The notes under the pieces are model-generated. The model did no database searches. It was not told the origin of the DNA and saw only the letters and a list, made by a program, of their open reading frames with translations. Source: a virus. From it: a DNA stretch of 34,901 nucleotides. How positions within the stretch are numbered: the stretch's first letter is position 1; every line of letters starts with the position of its first letter. The stretch is from positions 1 to 34,901 of the IMG/VR virus record IMGVR_UViG_3300043313_001987; one strand, written 5' to 3'. The position numbers were made by a program, and so were the translations under genes. Positions 1 to 8,203 of the stretch are shown piece after piece.

Positions 1-65
1 GCGGACATGAAGTCGTCTCCTCGGTTGGTGATCCCCCAGGGGGAGGTCGAGTCGTAGGCGGCGGC
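1..65. repeat. Terminal direct repeat marking a circular genome (left copy)
   Basis: Bases 1-65 are identical to bases 34837-34901. The endolysin reading frame continues without a stop across the join, so this is the overlap of a circular or circularly permuted assembly and not a mobile-element repeat. The unique genome length is therefore about 34,836 bp. Confidence 0.95.
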
Positions 66-431
66 GGTGGTCCCGACCGAGCAGTGGCAGTGCTTGATGT
101 GCGGGTTGGTGCCGTTGTAGGTGACCCAGCGCCACCCGGACTTGGCTGAGCAGATCCGCCGGTTGTAGATGACGTAGCCGCCGCTGCGCAGGGCCGGGTG
201 GCCGGCGGCACCGAGGGTCCGGAGGTGTTCGGCGTACCAGGCGATGTCGATGCCGGCGGCGGTGATGTCGAGGGCGGTGACGACCCCTGCGGCGTTCGGG
301 TTGTGGCCGCTGCTGCGGTTCTGGTGGGCGAGGTCGCCGACGGTCCCGTCGCTGGCCTTGGACCGGTTCGGCCAGGTTCGGTTCACCTCGTCGCGGAGGC
401 CGGTGAGGGAACGGGCGAGACGCCAGGCCAT
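1..431 (-). CDS. Endolysin, N-terminal M15-like peptidase part (gene wraps round the ends)
   Basis: This is the first 143 codons of a 245-residue lysin whose remainder lies at 34530-34836 once the circle is closed. The start ATG (431-429) shares one base with the TGA of the membrane gene before it (TGATG). A D-Ala-D-Ala carboxypeptidase/M15-like metallopeptidase fold is suggested by SGHNPN (H43), GVVTALDI (D55) and a C-terminal HIKHCHCSV (H111, H114, H116), a zinc-ligand set found in phage peptidoglycan peptidases. It would cut cell-wall peptides at lysis. No signal peptide is seen, so release through the adjacent holin candidates is expected. An in-frame ATG at residue 142 has a strong ribosome-binding site (see 34530-34901). 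Confidence 0.8.
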   Translation of the reverse strand, partial: MAWRLARSLTGLRDEVNRTWPNRSKASDGTVGDLAHQNRSSGHNPNAAGVVTALDITAAGIDIAWYAEHLRTLGAAGHPALRSGGYVIYNRRICSAKSGWRWVTYNGTNPHIKHCHCSVGTTAAAYDSTSPWGITNRGDDFMS

Positions 432-781
432 CAGGTCGGGTGGTGGTCGACGACGGGCCGGGTGTCGACCAGGCGGGGGACGACGGCCGAGTCGGTCGAG
501 TCGATCGCCTGTTTGAAGTCGACGACACCGGAGGCGGTGGAGCCGATGCCGAGGGCGAACAGGACGACGGCGGCGAAGTCGAGCTCACCGAAGGTGGTGC
601 CGAGGATCTCGACCGCCTGGAACGGTTCCGCTTCCCGGGCGAGGAGCGCCACCGCCAGGGCGGACAGGTACACCGTCCCTTGGGTGACGAGCGCCGACCA
701 GTCCTTGTTGGCGGCGAACCGGAGGACGTCGACGACCTTCCAGATGATGGTGACGAGACCGGCGATGCCGATGAGTTCCAT
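431..781 (-). CDS. Membrane protein, holin candidate with three TM segments
   Basis: 116 residues with three hydrophobic stretches: about 3-22 (IGIAGLVTIIWKVVDVLRF), 31-50 (VTQGTVYLSALAVALLAR) and 67-88 (FAAVVLFALGIGSTASGVV), then a polar tail. A good Shine-Dalgarno (AAGGGAG, 6 nt spacing) precedes ATG 781. The stop overlaps the endolysin start by one base, so the two are translationally coupled. A small multi-span protein directly before the endolysin is the usual holin position, but the sequence itself is not diagnostic. The gene at 806-1048 is a second candidate, and one of the two could be an antiholin. Confidence 0.65.
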   Translation of the reverse strand: MELIGIAGLVTIIWKVVDVLRFAANKDWSALVTQGTVYLSALAVALLAREAEPFQAVEILGTTFGELDFAAVVLFALGIGSTASGVVDFKQAIDSTDSAVVPRLVDTRPVVDHHPT

Positions 782-805
782 GGGGTGCTCCCTTGGGGTG
801 GGCGG

Positions 806-1048
806 TCAGGAACGGGGGGTGGCGCTGGACCGGGCGGCCCAGCCGAGGACGGCGCCGAGGATGATGGAGATCTGGGTGTCGAGCATCTTCAGGAGCCCGG
901 AGATGTCGGCCTCGGGCCGGAACAGGGTGAGCACGCCGACGAGCACGACGGAGAGGACGAGGAGGATCCCGGCGATCCAGCCGAACAGGAGGAGGAGCTT
1001 GTCGGCGACCGGGGTCGACGGCCGGACCGGCTCCGGGGTGTCGGTCAT
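806..1048 (-). CDS. Small membrane protein, second holin candidate
   Basis: 80 residues. A proline-rich polar N-terminus is followed by a strong TM segment (about 18-42, LLLLFGWIAGILLVLSVVLV) and a second, weaker hydrophobic stretch (about 60-72, ISIILGAVLGWAA). The start ATG 1048 overlaps the TGA of the glycosyltransferase gene by 4 nt (ATGA). The arrangement resembles phage class II holins or the small membrane proteins that accompany actinophage lysins. It lies between the glycosyltransferase and the three-TM protein. Confidence 0.65.
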   Translation of the reverse strand: MTDTPEPVRPSTPVADKLLLLFGWIAGILLVLSVVLVGVLTLFRPEADISGLLKMLDTQISIILGAVLGWAARSSATPRS

Positions 1049-1608
1049 GGTCCGCTCCGGAGGTGTCGGGCGGCGCTGGTCGACCACAGGTGGACGGCCC
1101 ACCGGTCGGTGGTCGGCGCGGCTCGGCCGGCGGCGTCGAAGGGGAGCTGGTGGGCGGCGAGATCGGGCCAGTAGGTGGTGACCCGTTGCAGGAGCCGGTC
1201 GCCGGACACGTCGACGGGGTTGGCGGTGGCCGGGTAGTCGGTCGAGTCGATCACGTCGAGCATCACCGCCGGCAGGGTGTGCCCGGCCGGGAGCGAGATC
1301 GCGCAACCGGTGCGGGCACCCCCGAGGCTGGCGGTCCAGGCACCGGCCGGCAGGGGGCGCAGCGGGATCAGGTCGTGGTCGAGCCACACCCCGCCGTGGA
1401 GGTGCAGCAGCGACCAGCGAACGATGTTGGCCCGATGCCGCGGGTCGTCGCCGAGCCGGTCCCGGGCGAGCCGGTCGACCAGGTCGGCGGGGAGGGTGTC
1501 GTCGGTCCAGTCGGTGAGCGTGTCGGCCGGGTGCAGGTTGGCGATGACGTGGTGGAGCCACGGCTCGGCGGGTGGGGTGGCGGGTCCGGTCCAGTAGCGG
1601 TGGATCAC
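1045..1608 (-). CDS. GT32-type glycosyltransferase (DXD sugar-binding region)
   Basis: 187 residues from GTG 1608, chosen because that GTG overlaps the previous TGA by 4 nt (GTGA) and gives the family-typical beginning VIHRYWTGP. The core HRANIVRWSLLHLHGGVWLD then HDLIPL is the R...L...GG.(Y/W).D.D pattern of the Gly_transf_sug/OCH1-like family, in which the DxD pair binds the nucleotide-sugar metal. The protein is soluble, with no TM segment. Set between a virion protein gene and the holin candidates, it is expressed late. It could glycosylate a tail protein or a host surface glycan, but donor and acceptor cannot be read from the sequence. Glycosyltransferases are uncommon in a siphovirus this small. 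Confidence 0.75.
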   Translation of the reverse strand: MIHRYWTGPATPPAEPWLHHVIANLHPADTLTDWTDDTLPADLVDRLARDRLGDDPRHRANIVRWSLLHLHGGVWLDHDLIPLRPLPAGAWTASLGGARTGCAISLPAGHTLPAVMLDVIDSTDYPATANPVDVSGDRLLQRVTTYWPDLAAHQLPFDAAGRAAPTTDRWAVHLWSTSAARHLRSGP

Positions 1609-2216
1609 GACGAACTGGGTTGGGGGGGTGCGGTGCCGGTGGTGACGAACCGGCACCAGAACGAGTCGCAGCGCACGTTCACGTCGCCGCCGGCGGTGTG
1701 GGACACGGCGACATGCCAGCGGAGCACGACGGACTGGTCGACGTGGACGATCCTCGACCCGGTCATGATCGTCGACGTCCCGGGTGACCGGTCGACGCTG
1801 TGGATGTCGTAGAGCCCGGTGAGGTTCCCGTCGCCGGTGGTCGACGCGATGGCGAGCCGTCGGTACCCGCCGACGCTCGAGTCGAAGAACGTGACGGTCG
1901 CCCCGAACTCGTAGAACCCGGGGACCTTGATGACGAACCAGCCGTGGGTGGGGTCGTGGTGGTCGACGAAGATGTGCCCGGTCGGGTCCTCGACCGGGTA
2001 CGAGGTCGGGGTGAGCAGCGTCGGTGTGGAGCCGGGGACCGGGGGGGCGAAGACCGCGGCGAGCGACGCGAACGGGGTGTTGAAGTGGTTGGTAACGGCG
2101 TCGGTCGGCGGGGCGGGGCGCCGGATCCGGTCGAGCATCAGTTCGAGGTCGGTGACCCGACGCTTCAGGGCGGAGAGTTCGCGGCCGGTGTCGGGGGGGA
2201 GGTGTTTGGCGGTCAC
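1605..2216 (-). CDS. Minor tail or fibre protein with N-terminal coiled coil and beta-rich C-terminus
   Basis: 203 residues. Residues about 10-32 (RELSALKRRVTDLELMLDRI) form a short heptad-like helix that probably trimerises. The rest is rich in beta-prone segments (HIFVDHHD, GWFVIKVPGFYEFGATVTF, SVVLRWHVAVSH) and recalls C1q/TNF-like or head-fibre jelly-roll domains. It starts at ATG 2216, overlapping the stop of the 539-residue minor tail gene by 4 nt. The position at the distal end of the tail module suggests a receptor-contact protein. The fold is inferred, not identified. Confidence 0.6.
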   Translation of the reverse strand: MTAKHLPPDTGRELSALKRRVTDLELMLDRIRRPAPPTDAVTNHFNTPFASLAAVFAPPVPGSTPTLLTPTSYPVEDPTGHIFVDHHDPTHGWFVIKVPGFYEFGATVTFFDSSVGGYRRLAIASTTGDGNLTGLYDIHSVDRSPGTSTIMTGSRIVHVDQSVVLRWHVAVSHTAGGDVNVRCDSFWCRFVTTGTAPPQPSSS

Positions 2217-3832
2217 GGGTCGCGCCGGTTCAACGTGACCTCGACCCCGTCGGTCGGGGTGAGGGTCGCTTCGACGACCCGGTAGGTCGCGGCGAGGGTG
2301 AACACGCCGGCGACGAGCCGGACCGGGACCGTGTCGCCGACCTCGAGGACGGCCGGGTCGGGCTGTCCGGGTTGGGTCGGGGTGAGGGTGACCGACAGGA
2401 GGTCGGGTGCGGTGGTGACGGTGAGCGTCTCGTCGGCGAGCGGTTCCAATGAGTCGATCGGGGTACCGGGCGGGGCCGAGAAGATGGTCTCCAGCACGAG
2501 CCCGTCGGCGAACGCCGGCGGGTTCGTCGCCTCGGTCTCCTCGCGGTCGGACCCGTCGCCGGTGCCGAGCACGATGACCTGGTTGGCGGCGTTCTCACCG
2601 TCGAACGTCCAGGCGAAGTCGGCGACGTTACGGCCGAGCTCGAGGGCGAGGCCGGGCCGGTGGACACCGCGGGCGGGGTGGTGGGTGCGTACCGTCCGGG
2701 TCGTCGCCGTCACATCGACGGACAGGTCGAACCCGTCGTCGAGGGAGGTGAACTCGGTGATGGCGTCGAACCCGTTGAGGTGTTCGTGGTGCAGGTAGGT
2801 GCGGTCGCGGAGCACCCCGGTGGCCGGCATGTCGGTCCCCAGGTTCAGGTCCGATTTGCCGTAGGCGGGGTCCTGGAGGTGGTGCACGAGGGTGTCGGCG
2901 ATGACGGCCTGGTCGACACCGTGGAATCGGAGTCCCTCGTCGAGCGATAGGGCGACCCGGTCCCAGTAGATGCCCCCGTCGCCGACCGGGCAACCGAGCG
3001 TGATCTGGACGAACTCGGGTTGGCCGGTCACCGGGCTGCGCAGGGTGACCTCGAGGCGGTTCCAGACGTCGCGGGGGGTCGAGTCGTCGATGTCGGCCTG
3101 GACCGATTCGATCGGCTTGGGGAGGGTCTCGACGGGTCCTCCCCCTTCGGGTTGGGTGGAGATCGTCTCGGTGGTCGAGAACCGGTCGAGCCGGATCCCA
3201 CAGCCGTCCGGTGGCGGTCCGGCCCAGCCGTTCGACGGGATGAAACAGCGGGCCACCAGGGTCCACACGTCACCCTCGGGGGTCGACACGGCGTCGGCGG
3301 TCCACACGAAGAACTGGGATGCCTGGATCCCGTAGCGGGGTACCCCGCTGTCGGGTTGGGCGAGGCGCAGCGACCGGGTGCCGGTGACGGCCCGGTCGGT
3401 CGGGTTCGTCGCCGAGTACACCGAGTCGGTCCGGTTGGCGAGCGGTTCGAACGGGGACAGGGCCCCGATCCGCCAACCGGTCAGGCCGGTCTCGAAGTCA
3501 CCGTTGATCACATGATTGGTGCGTGACGCCTTCCCGATGTTGCGTCGGGTCAGGTACCAGAGCACGCCGCGGGCGGTGACCGCCAGGTGGGTCTTGGTGA
3601 CCGCCGGCCGCACCGCGACAGCCCAGGTGAGGAGCGTGTCGTCGCGCCACACCTGGATCTCACGGAACCGGTCGTCCAACAGGAGCCGGGCCTTCGGATC
3701 CGAGATCGGGAGGGTGAACGTGAACTCGTCGGGTTCCCCCAACCGGTAGGTGATGGCGCCGATGGTGGCGTTCTCGAGCTCACCGTACGGTTCGCCGTGA
3801 CGGTCGACGACGACGAGACGCCGGGCGGTCAC
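2213..3832 (-). CDS. Minor tail protein (baseplate hub-like) with carbohydrate-binding-like insert
   Basis: 539 residues. The N-terminus (RRLVVVDRHGEPYGELENATIG, then LGEPDEFTFTLP and FREIQVWRDDTLLTWAV) is the pattern of siphovirus hub/Gp37-like minor tail proteins. An insert at about 108-280 begins NGDFETGLTGWRIG and ends with a strand bearing ITLGCPVGDGGIYWDRV, a pattern of jelly-roll carbohydrate-binding modules (CBM4/9 type). The C-terminal part (about 300-539) returns to the hub pattern (VADFAWTFDGENAANQVIVLG). It follows the distal-tail-like gene by a 4-nt overlap. It probably lines the tail tip and may bind a cell-wall glycan. Confidence 0.7.
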   Translation of the reverse strand: MTARRLVVVDRHGEPYGELENATIGAITYRLGEPDEFTFTLPISDPKARLLLDDRFREIQVWRDDTLLTWAVAVRPAVTKTHLAVTARGVLWYLTRRNIGKASRTNHVINGDFETGLTGWRIGALSPFEPLANRTDSVYSATNPTDRAVTGTRSLRLAQPDSGVPRYGIQASQFFVWTADAVSTPEGDVWTLVARCFIPSNGWAGPPPDGCGIRLDRFSTTETISTQPEGGGPVETLPKPIESVQADIDDSTPRDVWNRLEVTLRSPVTGQPEFVQITLGCPVGDGGIYWDRVALSLDEGLRFHGVDQAVIADTLVHHLQDPAYGKSDLNLGTDMPATGVLRDRTYLHHEHLNGFDAITEFTSLDDGFDLSVDVTATTRTVRTHHPARGVHRPGLALELGRNVADFAWTFDGENAANQVIVLGTGDGSDREETEATNPPAFADGLVLETIFSAPPGTPIDSLEPLADETLTVTTAPDLLSVTLTPTQPGQPDPAVLEVGDTVPVRLVAGVFTLAATYRVVEATLTPTDGVEVTLNRRDP

Positions 3833-4590
3833 CGGTAGCCGGGCCGGTAGGTGAGCGTCCCGGACGCCCCGTCGAGCGTGAAACTATTGGTTCCGGGGGT
3901 GAGGGTCGGCCACCCGGATCCGGGGGCGAGGTGGCTGTACAGGTCGACCCCGGCGGCGGTGGTGATGGTCCGGGTCCGGCCGTCGAGGACGGCGCCGACC
4001 GGGATGTTGACGAGGGTGAGCGCCGGGCCCGGACCGGTGGTGTCGAGCGTGACGGTCGCCCCGGTCACCGCGGTGAGTTCGATCCGGTACCGGTCCGACG
4101 GCGCCGACCCCGGGTAGGCCACGACCGTGTCCCCGTCGACCAGGGCGACCGTCTGCTCCGGGCCGTACCCGTAGGGGTCGAGCGCCTCGAACGTGGCGAG
4201 CACGTCAATCCAGCCGGTGTGGAGCGAGGCCAACTCCACGTCCATCCCACGGGGCCGGCCGTAGAACCGGCGTGCCACCGAGGCGAACCCGGGAAGACGG
4301 ATGTCGAGCGCGACGTCGATCGGCGACGACGCCCACGCCCCCTTCAACACCTCGAACTCCGCCATCCCCGAGGCGGCGTCGGCCCCGTCGACACCGACCT
4401 GGATGGTCAGGACCCGCCGGGCGTCGACATCGACACCGGCCACATCACCCGGCGACATGCCACGCTCGCTGTCGGCGCTGCGGGGGACGGCGAGACCGAG
4501 CCCGGTGATCGGCCCGGTCAGGACGTAGCCGGTCCCGGCCCCGACCGTCACCCCGCCCAGCTCGACCTGCCAGTCCATGGTGACCGTCAC
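3829..4590 (-). CDS. Distal tail-like minor tail protein
   Basis: 253 residues, directly after the tape measure gene with a 4-nt ATGA overlap. This is the standard place of the distal tail (Dit) protein in siphoviruses. Features seen are an N-terminal beta domain (VELGGVTVGAGTGYVLTGP), the segment MSPGDVAGVDVDARRVLTIQV and a beta-sandwich C-terminal half. A phage distal tail domain typically reads RG...GD...R.(I/V)....I.V, and RGMSPGDVAGVDVDARRVLTI fits. A second ATG lies four codons in (4578), so the start could be 4590 or 4578. Confidence 0.7.
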   Translation of the reverse strand: MTVTMDWQVELGGVTVGAGTGYVLTGPITGLGLAVPRSADSERGMSPGDVAGVDVDARRVLTIQVGVDGADAASGMAEFEVLKGAWASSPIDVALDIRLPGFASVARRFYGRPRGMDVELASLHTGWIDVLATFEALDPYGYGPEQTVALVDGDTVVAYPGSAPSDRYRIELTAVTGATVTLDTTGPGPALTLVNIPVGAVLDGRTRTITTAAGVDLYSHLAPGSGWPTLTPGTNSFTLDGASGTLTYRPGYR

Positions 4591-7322
4591 CGGTCCCGCC
4601 TCGTCGTGTGCGCCCAGGACAGCTTGGCGTTGATGGCGTCGACCACCTCGTCGGCGGAGGCGTTGGCCACCGTCTTCACGTTGATCGTCTGCCCGCCGCC
4701 ACCGATGTCACCGCCGACCGGGAGGAGCGAGGCCGGTGGCCGGGCACCCGAACGGATGTTGGCGACCTCGTCACGGGACAGGACCCATTCGCCGGCCTCG
4801 AGGATCCTCACGACCTCCTGCCCCGACCGTCCGGCGATCGGACCGTGGGACCCGGCGTGCAGCTTGGGGATCTTGAAGTCGGTACCACCGCCGGGGATGC
4901 CAGGGATGTCCGGGATCGAGAACCCCTTCCCGCCGATCGTGTCGTTCCAGATGTCCTTGATCGCCTTCGCCATCGCCTTGAACGGGGCGCCGACGACGTC
5001 CGCCAGTTTCGAGAGCCCTTTGCCGAGCTTGTCGGGGAGGTCCTTGAAAAACGAGACGAGCCCGTCGAGGATCTCGACGGCCTTGTCCTTCGCCGCCAGC
5101 ACCGGGTCGACGATGAACGCCTTCACCAACGCGAACCCGGTTTGGACGGTCCGCTTCGCGCCATCGACCGCGCCGCCGATCGCTTCGCCGACCTTCGAAA
5201 ACACCCAGACCGCGGCGTCCTTAATCATGGAAAACGCCTTGTCGACGAACGCCCGGAACCAGTCGACCTTCGTGTAGGCCAGGACCAGGATGGCGATCAG
5301 CGCCACGATGGCCAGCACCACCAACAGCACCGGGTTCAGGGCCATCACGAAGTTGAAGGCGGCGGTCGCCCCGGTCGCGATCCCGGTGGCGACCGCGCTC
5401 GCGGCCAGGGCGATCTTCTGCGCGACGAGGGCGGCCTTGTTGGCGATGAACGCCGCGGTGGACTTGGCCACCCCGACCGCCGAGGTGACCATCGACTTGC
5501 CGAACTCGAGCGCCTTGGTGCCGGCCGTCTTCAGGGCGGTCCCGGCGGCGGTCGCCTTGTCGACGACCGCGGTCTTGACCTTCGACCCGAACGTCGCAGC
5601 GCTCGTCGCCGCGGCCTTCAGCTTGTCGCCGGCGTACATGGCCTTCAACCGGATCGTGTCGAGACCGCTCGACGCGGCGGACTTGCCGGCCCCACCGATC
5701 GATTTCGACTTCGCCAGGAACTGGTCGAAGTTCGTGTTCAGGTGCTTGACCTTGTCGGAGGCGCCGGTGACACCGTCCTTGAGCGCCGTCCACTTCGCGG
5801 CGCCGACTTCCGCCGTCTTGATCGCCAGGAGCGACACGGCGACCGCGGCGAGCGCCGGGCCGAGCACGGTGAAGTGGTCGGCGATGAACCCGATGGTCGT
5901 GGCGAACCCGGAGCCGAGCGTCTCGACGAGGGTCTTCACGGTCGGCAGGACCGCTTCGACCTTCGGCCACTGTTCGACGGCGAAGTCGGCGACGGCGACG
6001 GCGAGGTCGACGAACGCGGTGACGATCGGGCCGACGACGTCGGCGACGTCACCGAGGACCTTCGCCCAGTCGATGCCCTTGATGGTCTCGACGACGTCGC
6101 CGACGACCGGGCCGACCTTGTCGAAGACGTCGCGGAGCTTGACGCCGATCCCCTCGAGGGTCCCGGCCAGCCCCGACGAGGTGACCTCGTCGCCGCCGTC
6201 GGTGAAGGCGGCGAACGCGGCGAGGAACCCGCCGGCGATCTCGTCGGCGAGCGGTGCGACCCGTTCGACCGCGTCACCGATGGCGCCGAACACCCGGAGC
6301 GCGATCGGTTCCAGCTTGATCAGCACCTTGTTCTTCAGCATCTGGAGCTTCTCGCCGAAGTCGGCGGTGTCCTCGCCGGCCTGGCCGATCGTGTCCGATC
6401 CGTTGGCGATGGCGTCGAGCATCCCGCCGACCTCGAACTTGCCGCCGGCGATGGCGTCGGCGAGGTCGGGGCCGGCCCGCTGCCCGAACAGCTCGATGCT
6501 CTTGGCGGTCGCCTCGGTGCCGGGGCCGAGCTTGGTGATCTCGTCGACCACCCGCCGGAACGTGGCCGGGACGTCCTCGCCGGCCTTGGCCAGTTTCCCG
6601 ACCCCGGCCTTCATCCCGGCGAACACCGTCTCGGTGTTGACACCCTCCTTGGAGAACTTCGCCAGGAGGGCGACCGACTCGTCGAACCCGAACCCGAGGT
6701 TGCGCAACGGGGCGCCGAACTGGACGACGGACTGGCCGAGGGCGTCGATCCCGATCCCGGATTCCTGGGAGGCCCGGAACACCTTGTCGAGCGTCCCGGC
6801 CTGGTCCTCGACCGCGACGCCCCAGTCGCCGAACACCCGGGACAGGGTGTCGATGTTGGTGGTCAGGTCGGTGCCGGTGACCCGGGACAGGTCGAGGAAC
6901 TGGGCGGACAGGTCCTGCAGGGGGACACCGGTCAGGCCGAGCCGCTTATTCAGGTCCGTGATCGCCGTCGACGCGTCGTCGAACGACGTCGGCACCGCCG
7001 TGGCCACCGCCTTCAGGTCGTCCTGCAGACCGGTCAACGCCGCACCGGTCGACCCGGTCCCGGTGCGGATCTTGTCGTAGGCGTCGTCGAACGAGGCGCC
7101 CATGTCGAACAGGGCCTTGCCGATCCCGGCGGCGCCGACCAGGGCGACACCGAGCCCGGCGCCGGCAAGCTTGCCGATCCCGGCCATGCCCCCGGTGAAC
7201 TTCGCCCCGAACGACTTCGCCCCCGACGACCCGGCGGCACCGAGCTCGGCGTCGAGCGCCTTACCGATCCCCCGCCCGGAAGGCACGATCGACACGTAGG
7301 CCGTGGCCAGCTCGACTGCCAT
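4587..7322 (-). CDS. Tail tape measure protein
   Basis: 911 residues from ATG 7322. A strong Shine-Dalgarno (GAGGAGG) ends 5 nt upstream of this ATG and would overlap an alternative GTG at 7328. The protein has the family features: Ala/Gly-rich N-terminus, long helical Ala/Lys/Asp-rich stretches and hydrophobic segments near 480-505 and 650-675 (PVLLVVLAIVALIAILVLAY). The C-terminus carries HAGSHGPIAGRSGQEVV then LEAGEWVLSRDEV, a motif common at the end of actinophage tape measures. Using the general rule of about 1.5 angstroms per residue, the tail would be roughly 135-140 nm. It sits between the frameshifted chaperones and the distal tail gene, as expected. No lytic catalytic domain is evident. 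Confidence 0.93.
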   Translation of the reverse strand: MAVELATAYVSIVPSGRGIGKALDAELGAAGSSGAKSFGAKFTGGMAGIGKLAGAGLGVALVGAAGIGKALFDMGASFDDAYDKIRTGTGSTGAALTGLQDDLKAVATAVPTSFDDASTAITDLNKRLGLTGVPLQDLSAQFLDLSRVTGTDLTTNIDTLSRVFGDWGVAVEDQAGTLDKVFRASQESGIGIDALGQSVVQFGAPLRNLGFGFDESVALLAKFSKEGVNTETVFAGMKAGVGKLAKAGEDVPATFRRVVDEITKLGPGTEATAKSIELFGQRAGPDLADAIAGGKFEVGGMLDAIANGSDTIGQAGEDTADFGEKLQMLKNKVLIKLEPIALRVFGAIGDAVERVAPLADEIAGGFLAAFAAFTDGGDEVTSSGLAGTLEGIGVKLRDVFDKVGPVVGDVVETIKGIDWAKVLGDVADVVGPIVTAFVDLAVAVADFAVEQWPKVEAVLPTVKTLVETLGSGFATTIGFIADHFTVLGPALAAVAVSLLAIKTAEVGAAKWTALKDGVTGASDKVKHLNTNFDQFLAKSKSIGGAGKSAASSGLDTIRLKAMYAGDKLKAAATSAATFGSKVKTAVVDKATAAGTALKTAGTKALEFGKSMVTSAVGVAKSTAAFIANKAALVAQKIALAASAVATGIATGATAAFNFVMALNPVLLVVLAIVALIAILVLAYTKVDWFRAFVDKAFSMIKDAAVWVFSKVGEAIGGAVDGAKRTVQTGFALVKAFIVDPVLAAKDKAVEILDGLVSFFKDLPDKLGKGLSKLADVVGAPFKAMAKAIKDIWNDTIGGKGFSIPDIPGIPGGGTDFKIPKLHAGSHGPIAGRSGQEVVRILEAGEWVLSRDEVANIRSGARPPASLLPVGGDIGGGGQTINVKTVANASADEVVDAINAKLSWAHTTRRDR

Positions 7323-7340
7323 GGCCACCTCCTCGGCGGG

Positions 7341-8107
7341 TCAGATGGGTGGTCGGGGCTTGCGTGCGTCGAGCAGCCGTCGGGCCTGGGCCTGGGTCAC
7401 CTGGGAGGCGTCACCGGTCGTGACCGTGTCGGTCCCGACACCGGGCCGTGAGATCGGTTTCGGCCGGTCCTTCTTCTTGCCGCCACCGCGCTGCCAGTTC
7501 GCGATCCGCAGGGCGTCAATCGTGGCGGCGGCGAGCTGACGGTCAAGGGTCCAGGTGGTCCCCTCGGTGCCGTTCACCGACCGCCACGTGGCGGCGTCGG
7601 CGGGGAGCTGGCGCAGGAACCGGCCGAGCCGTTCCCACGACAGGTCCTCGGTGCCGAGGGTGCGCCACAGGTTCATGTTCCAGAACTGCTGGAGGTCGAA
7701 CTCGACGGCCTCCTCGTGCTCGGTCAGGAACTCGAGGAGGCCGGCCCTTCCCCCAGGGCCTCGGCGTCGAACACCGAGTCCCAGTAGGTCATCAACATCA
7801 TCGCCGTTCCGCCGGCGGCGGCGAACCCGTCGTAGTCGTCGATCACCGCCCGGGCCTTGCCGATCACCGACGGGTCCGTGTTGAGCCCCTCGACCTCCTC
7901 ATCGGACAGCAACGCCGGCCCCCGGAGGTGGAACGTCTTGTCGCCGATCGTGAACGGCTTGGTGTCCCGGCGTTTCACGTCCTCCATGAAGGCGAGGAAG
8001 TCACCGGAGGCGTCGACGAACTGCTTCGGTTTCACCGGCCGCGGTTTCGTCGTGCGAGCGTTGGCGGAGGTGCGGCTGTTGGTGGTGCGGGGCTTGGCGG
8101 CGGGCAT
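7341..8107 (-). CDS. Tail assembly chaperone GT (long form made by -1 frameshift)
   Basis: The short chaperone frame (from 8107) and a second frame ending at 7341 overlap. A slippery GGGGGAA (7752-7746) in the zero frame would shift ribosomes by -1. The junction reads ...AEALGE then RAGLLEFLTEHEEAVEF..., giving a product of about 255 residues. The second frame has no sensible start of its own near its beginning, and it contains the usual T-domain content (LQQFWNMNLWRTLG...SWERLGRFLRQLP, then a basic GGGKKKDRPKP tail). Equivalent frameshifts are nearly universal just before the tape measure gene in long-tailed phages. The G and GT proteins coat the tape measure during tail assembly. Confidence 0.85.
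7724..8107 (-). CDS. Tail assembly chaperone G (short form)
   Basis: 127 residues from ATG 8107, preceded by GAGGAG. The N-terminus is basic and Thr/Lys/Pro-rich, then comes a compact acidic-aromatic domain (KQFVDASGDFLAFMEDVKRRDTKPFTIGDKTFHL...LLSDEEVEGL). This matches the G-type chaperones of siphoviruses, which bind the tape measure and major tail proteins. Translation in this frame ends GEGPASSSS soon after the slippery site. It lies between the major tail protein and tape measure genes. Confidence 0.85.
   Translation of the reverse strand: MPAAKPRTTNSRTSANARTTKPRPVKPKQFVDASGDFLAFMEDVKRRDTKPFTIGDKTFHLRGPALLSDEEVEGLNTDPSVIGKARAVIDDYDGFAAAGGTAMMLMTYWDSVFDAEALGEGPASSSS
7746..7752 (-). other. 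Programmed -1 frameshift heptamer GGGGGAA
   Basis: In the zero frame the minus strand reads CTG GGG GAA GGG. A -1 slip re-pairs the Gly-GGG tRNA perfectly and gives GGG GGA AGG GCC GGC CTC, entering the second chaperone frame. The heptamer fits X-XXY-YYZ rules and GGGGGAA is a familiar actinophage slippery site. The zero-frame stop lies about 20 nt downstream. Confidence 0.85.
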
Positions 8108-8203
8108 GGGTGGGTCTCCTCGGGAGCGGGCGGGTGAGCGGGCACGGGTGGTTCACGGGGATGACCGGGTGCCCGCTCAGGGGCCGGCCACCCCCGCGAC
8201 CGG

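Noticed and set aside
4608-7451. Very long open frames on the plus strand opposite the tape measure and other structural genes
   Set aside because: They are by-products of high GC codon use on the opposite strand. They lack ribosome sites and sensible protein composition, and the minus-strand genes there are recognisable families.
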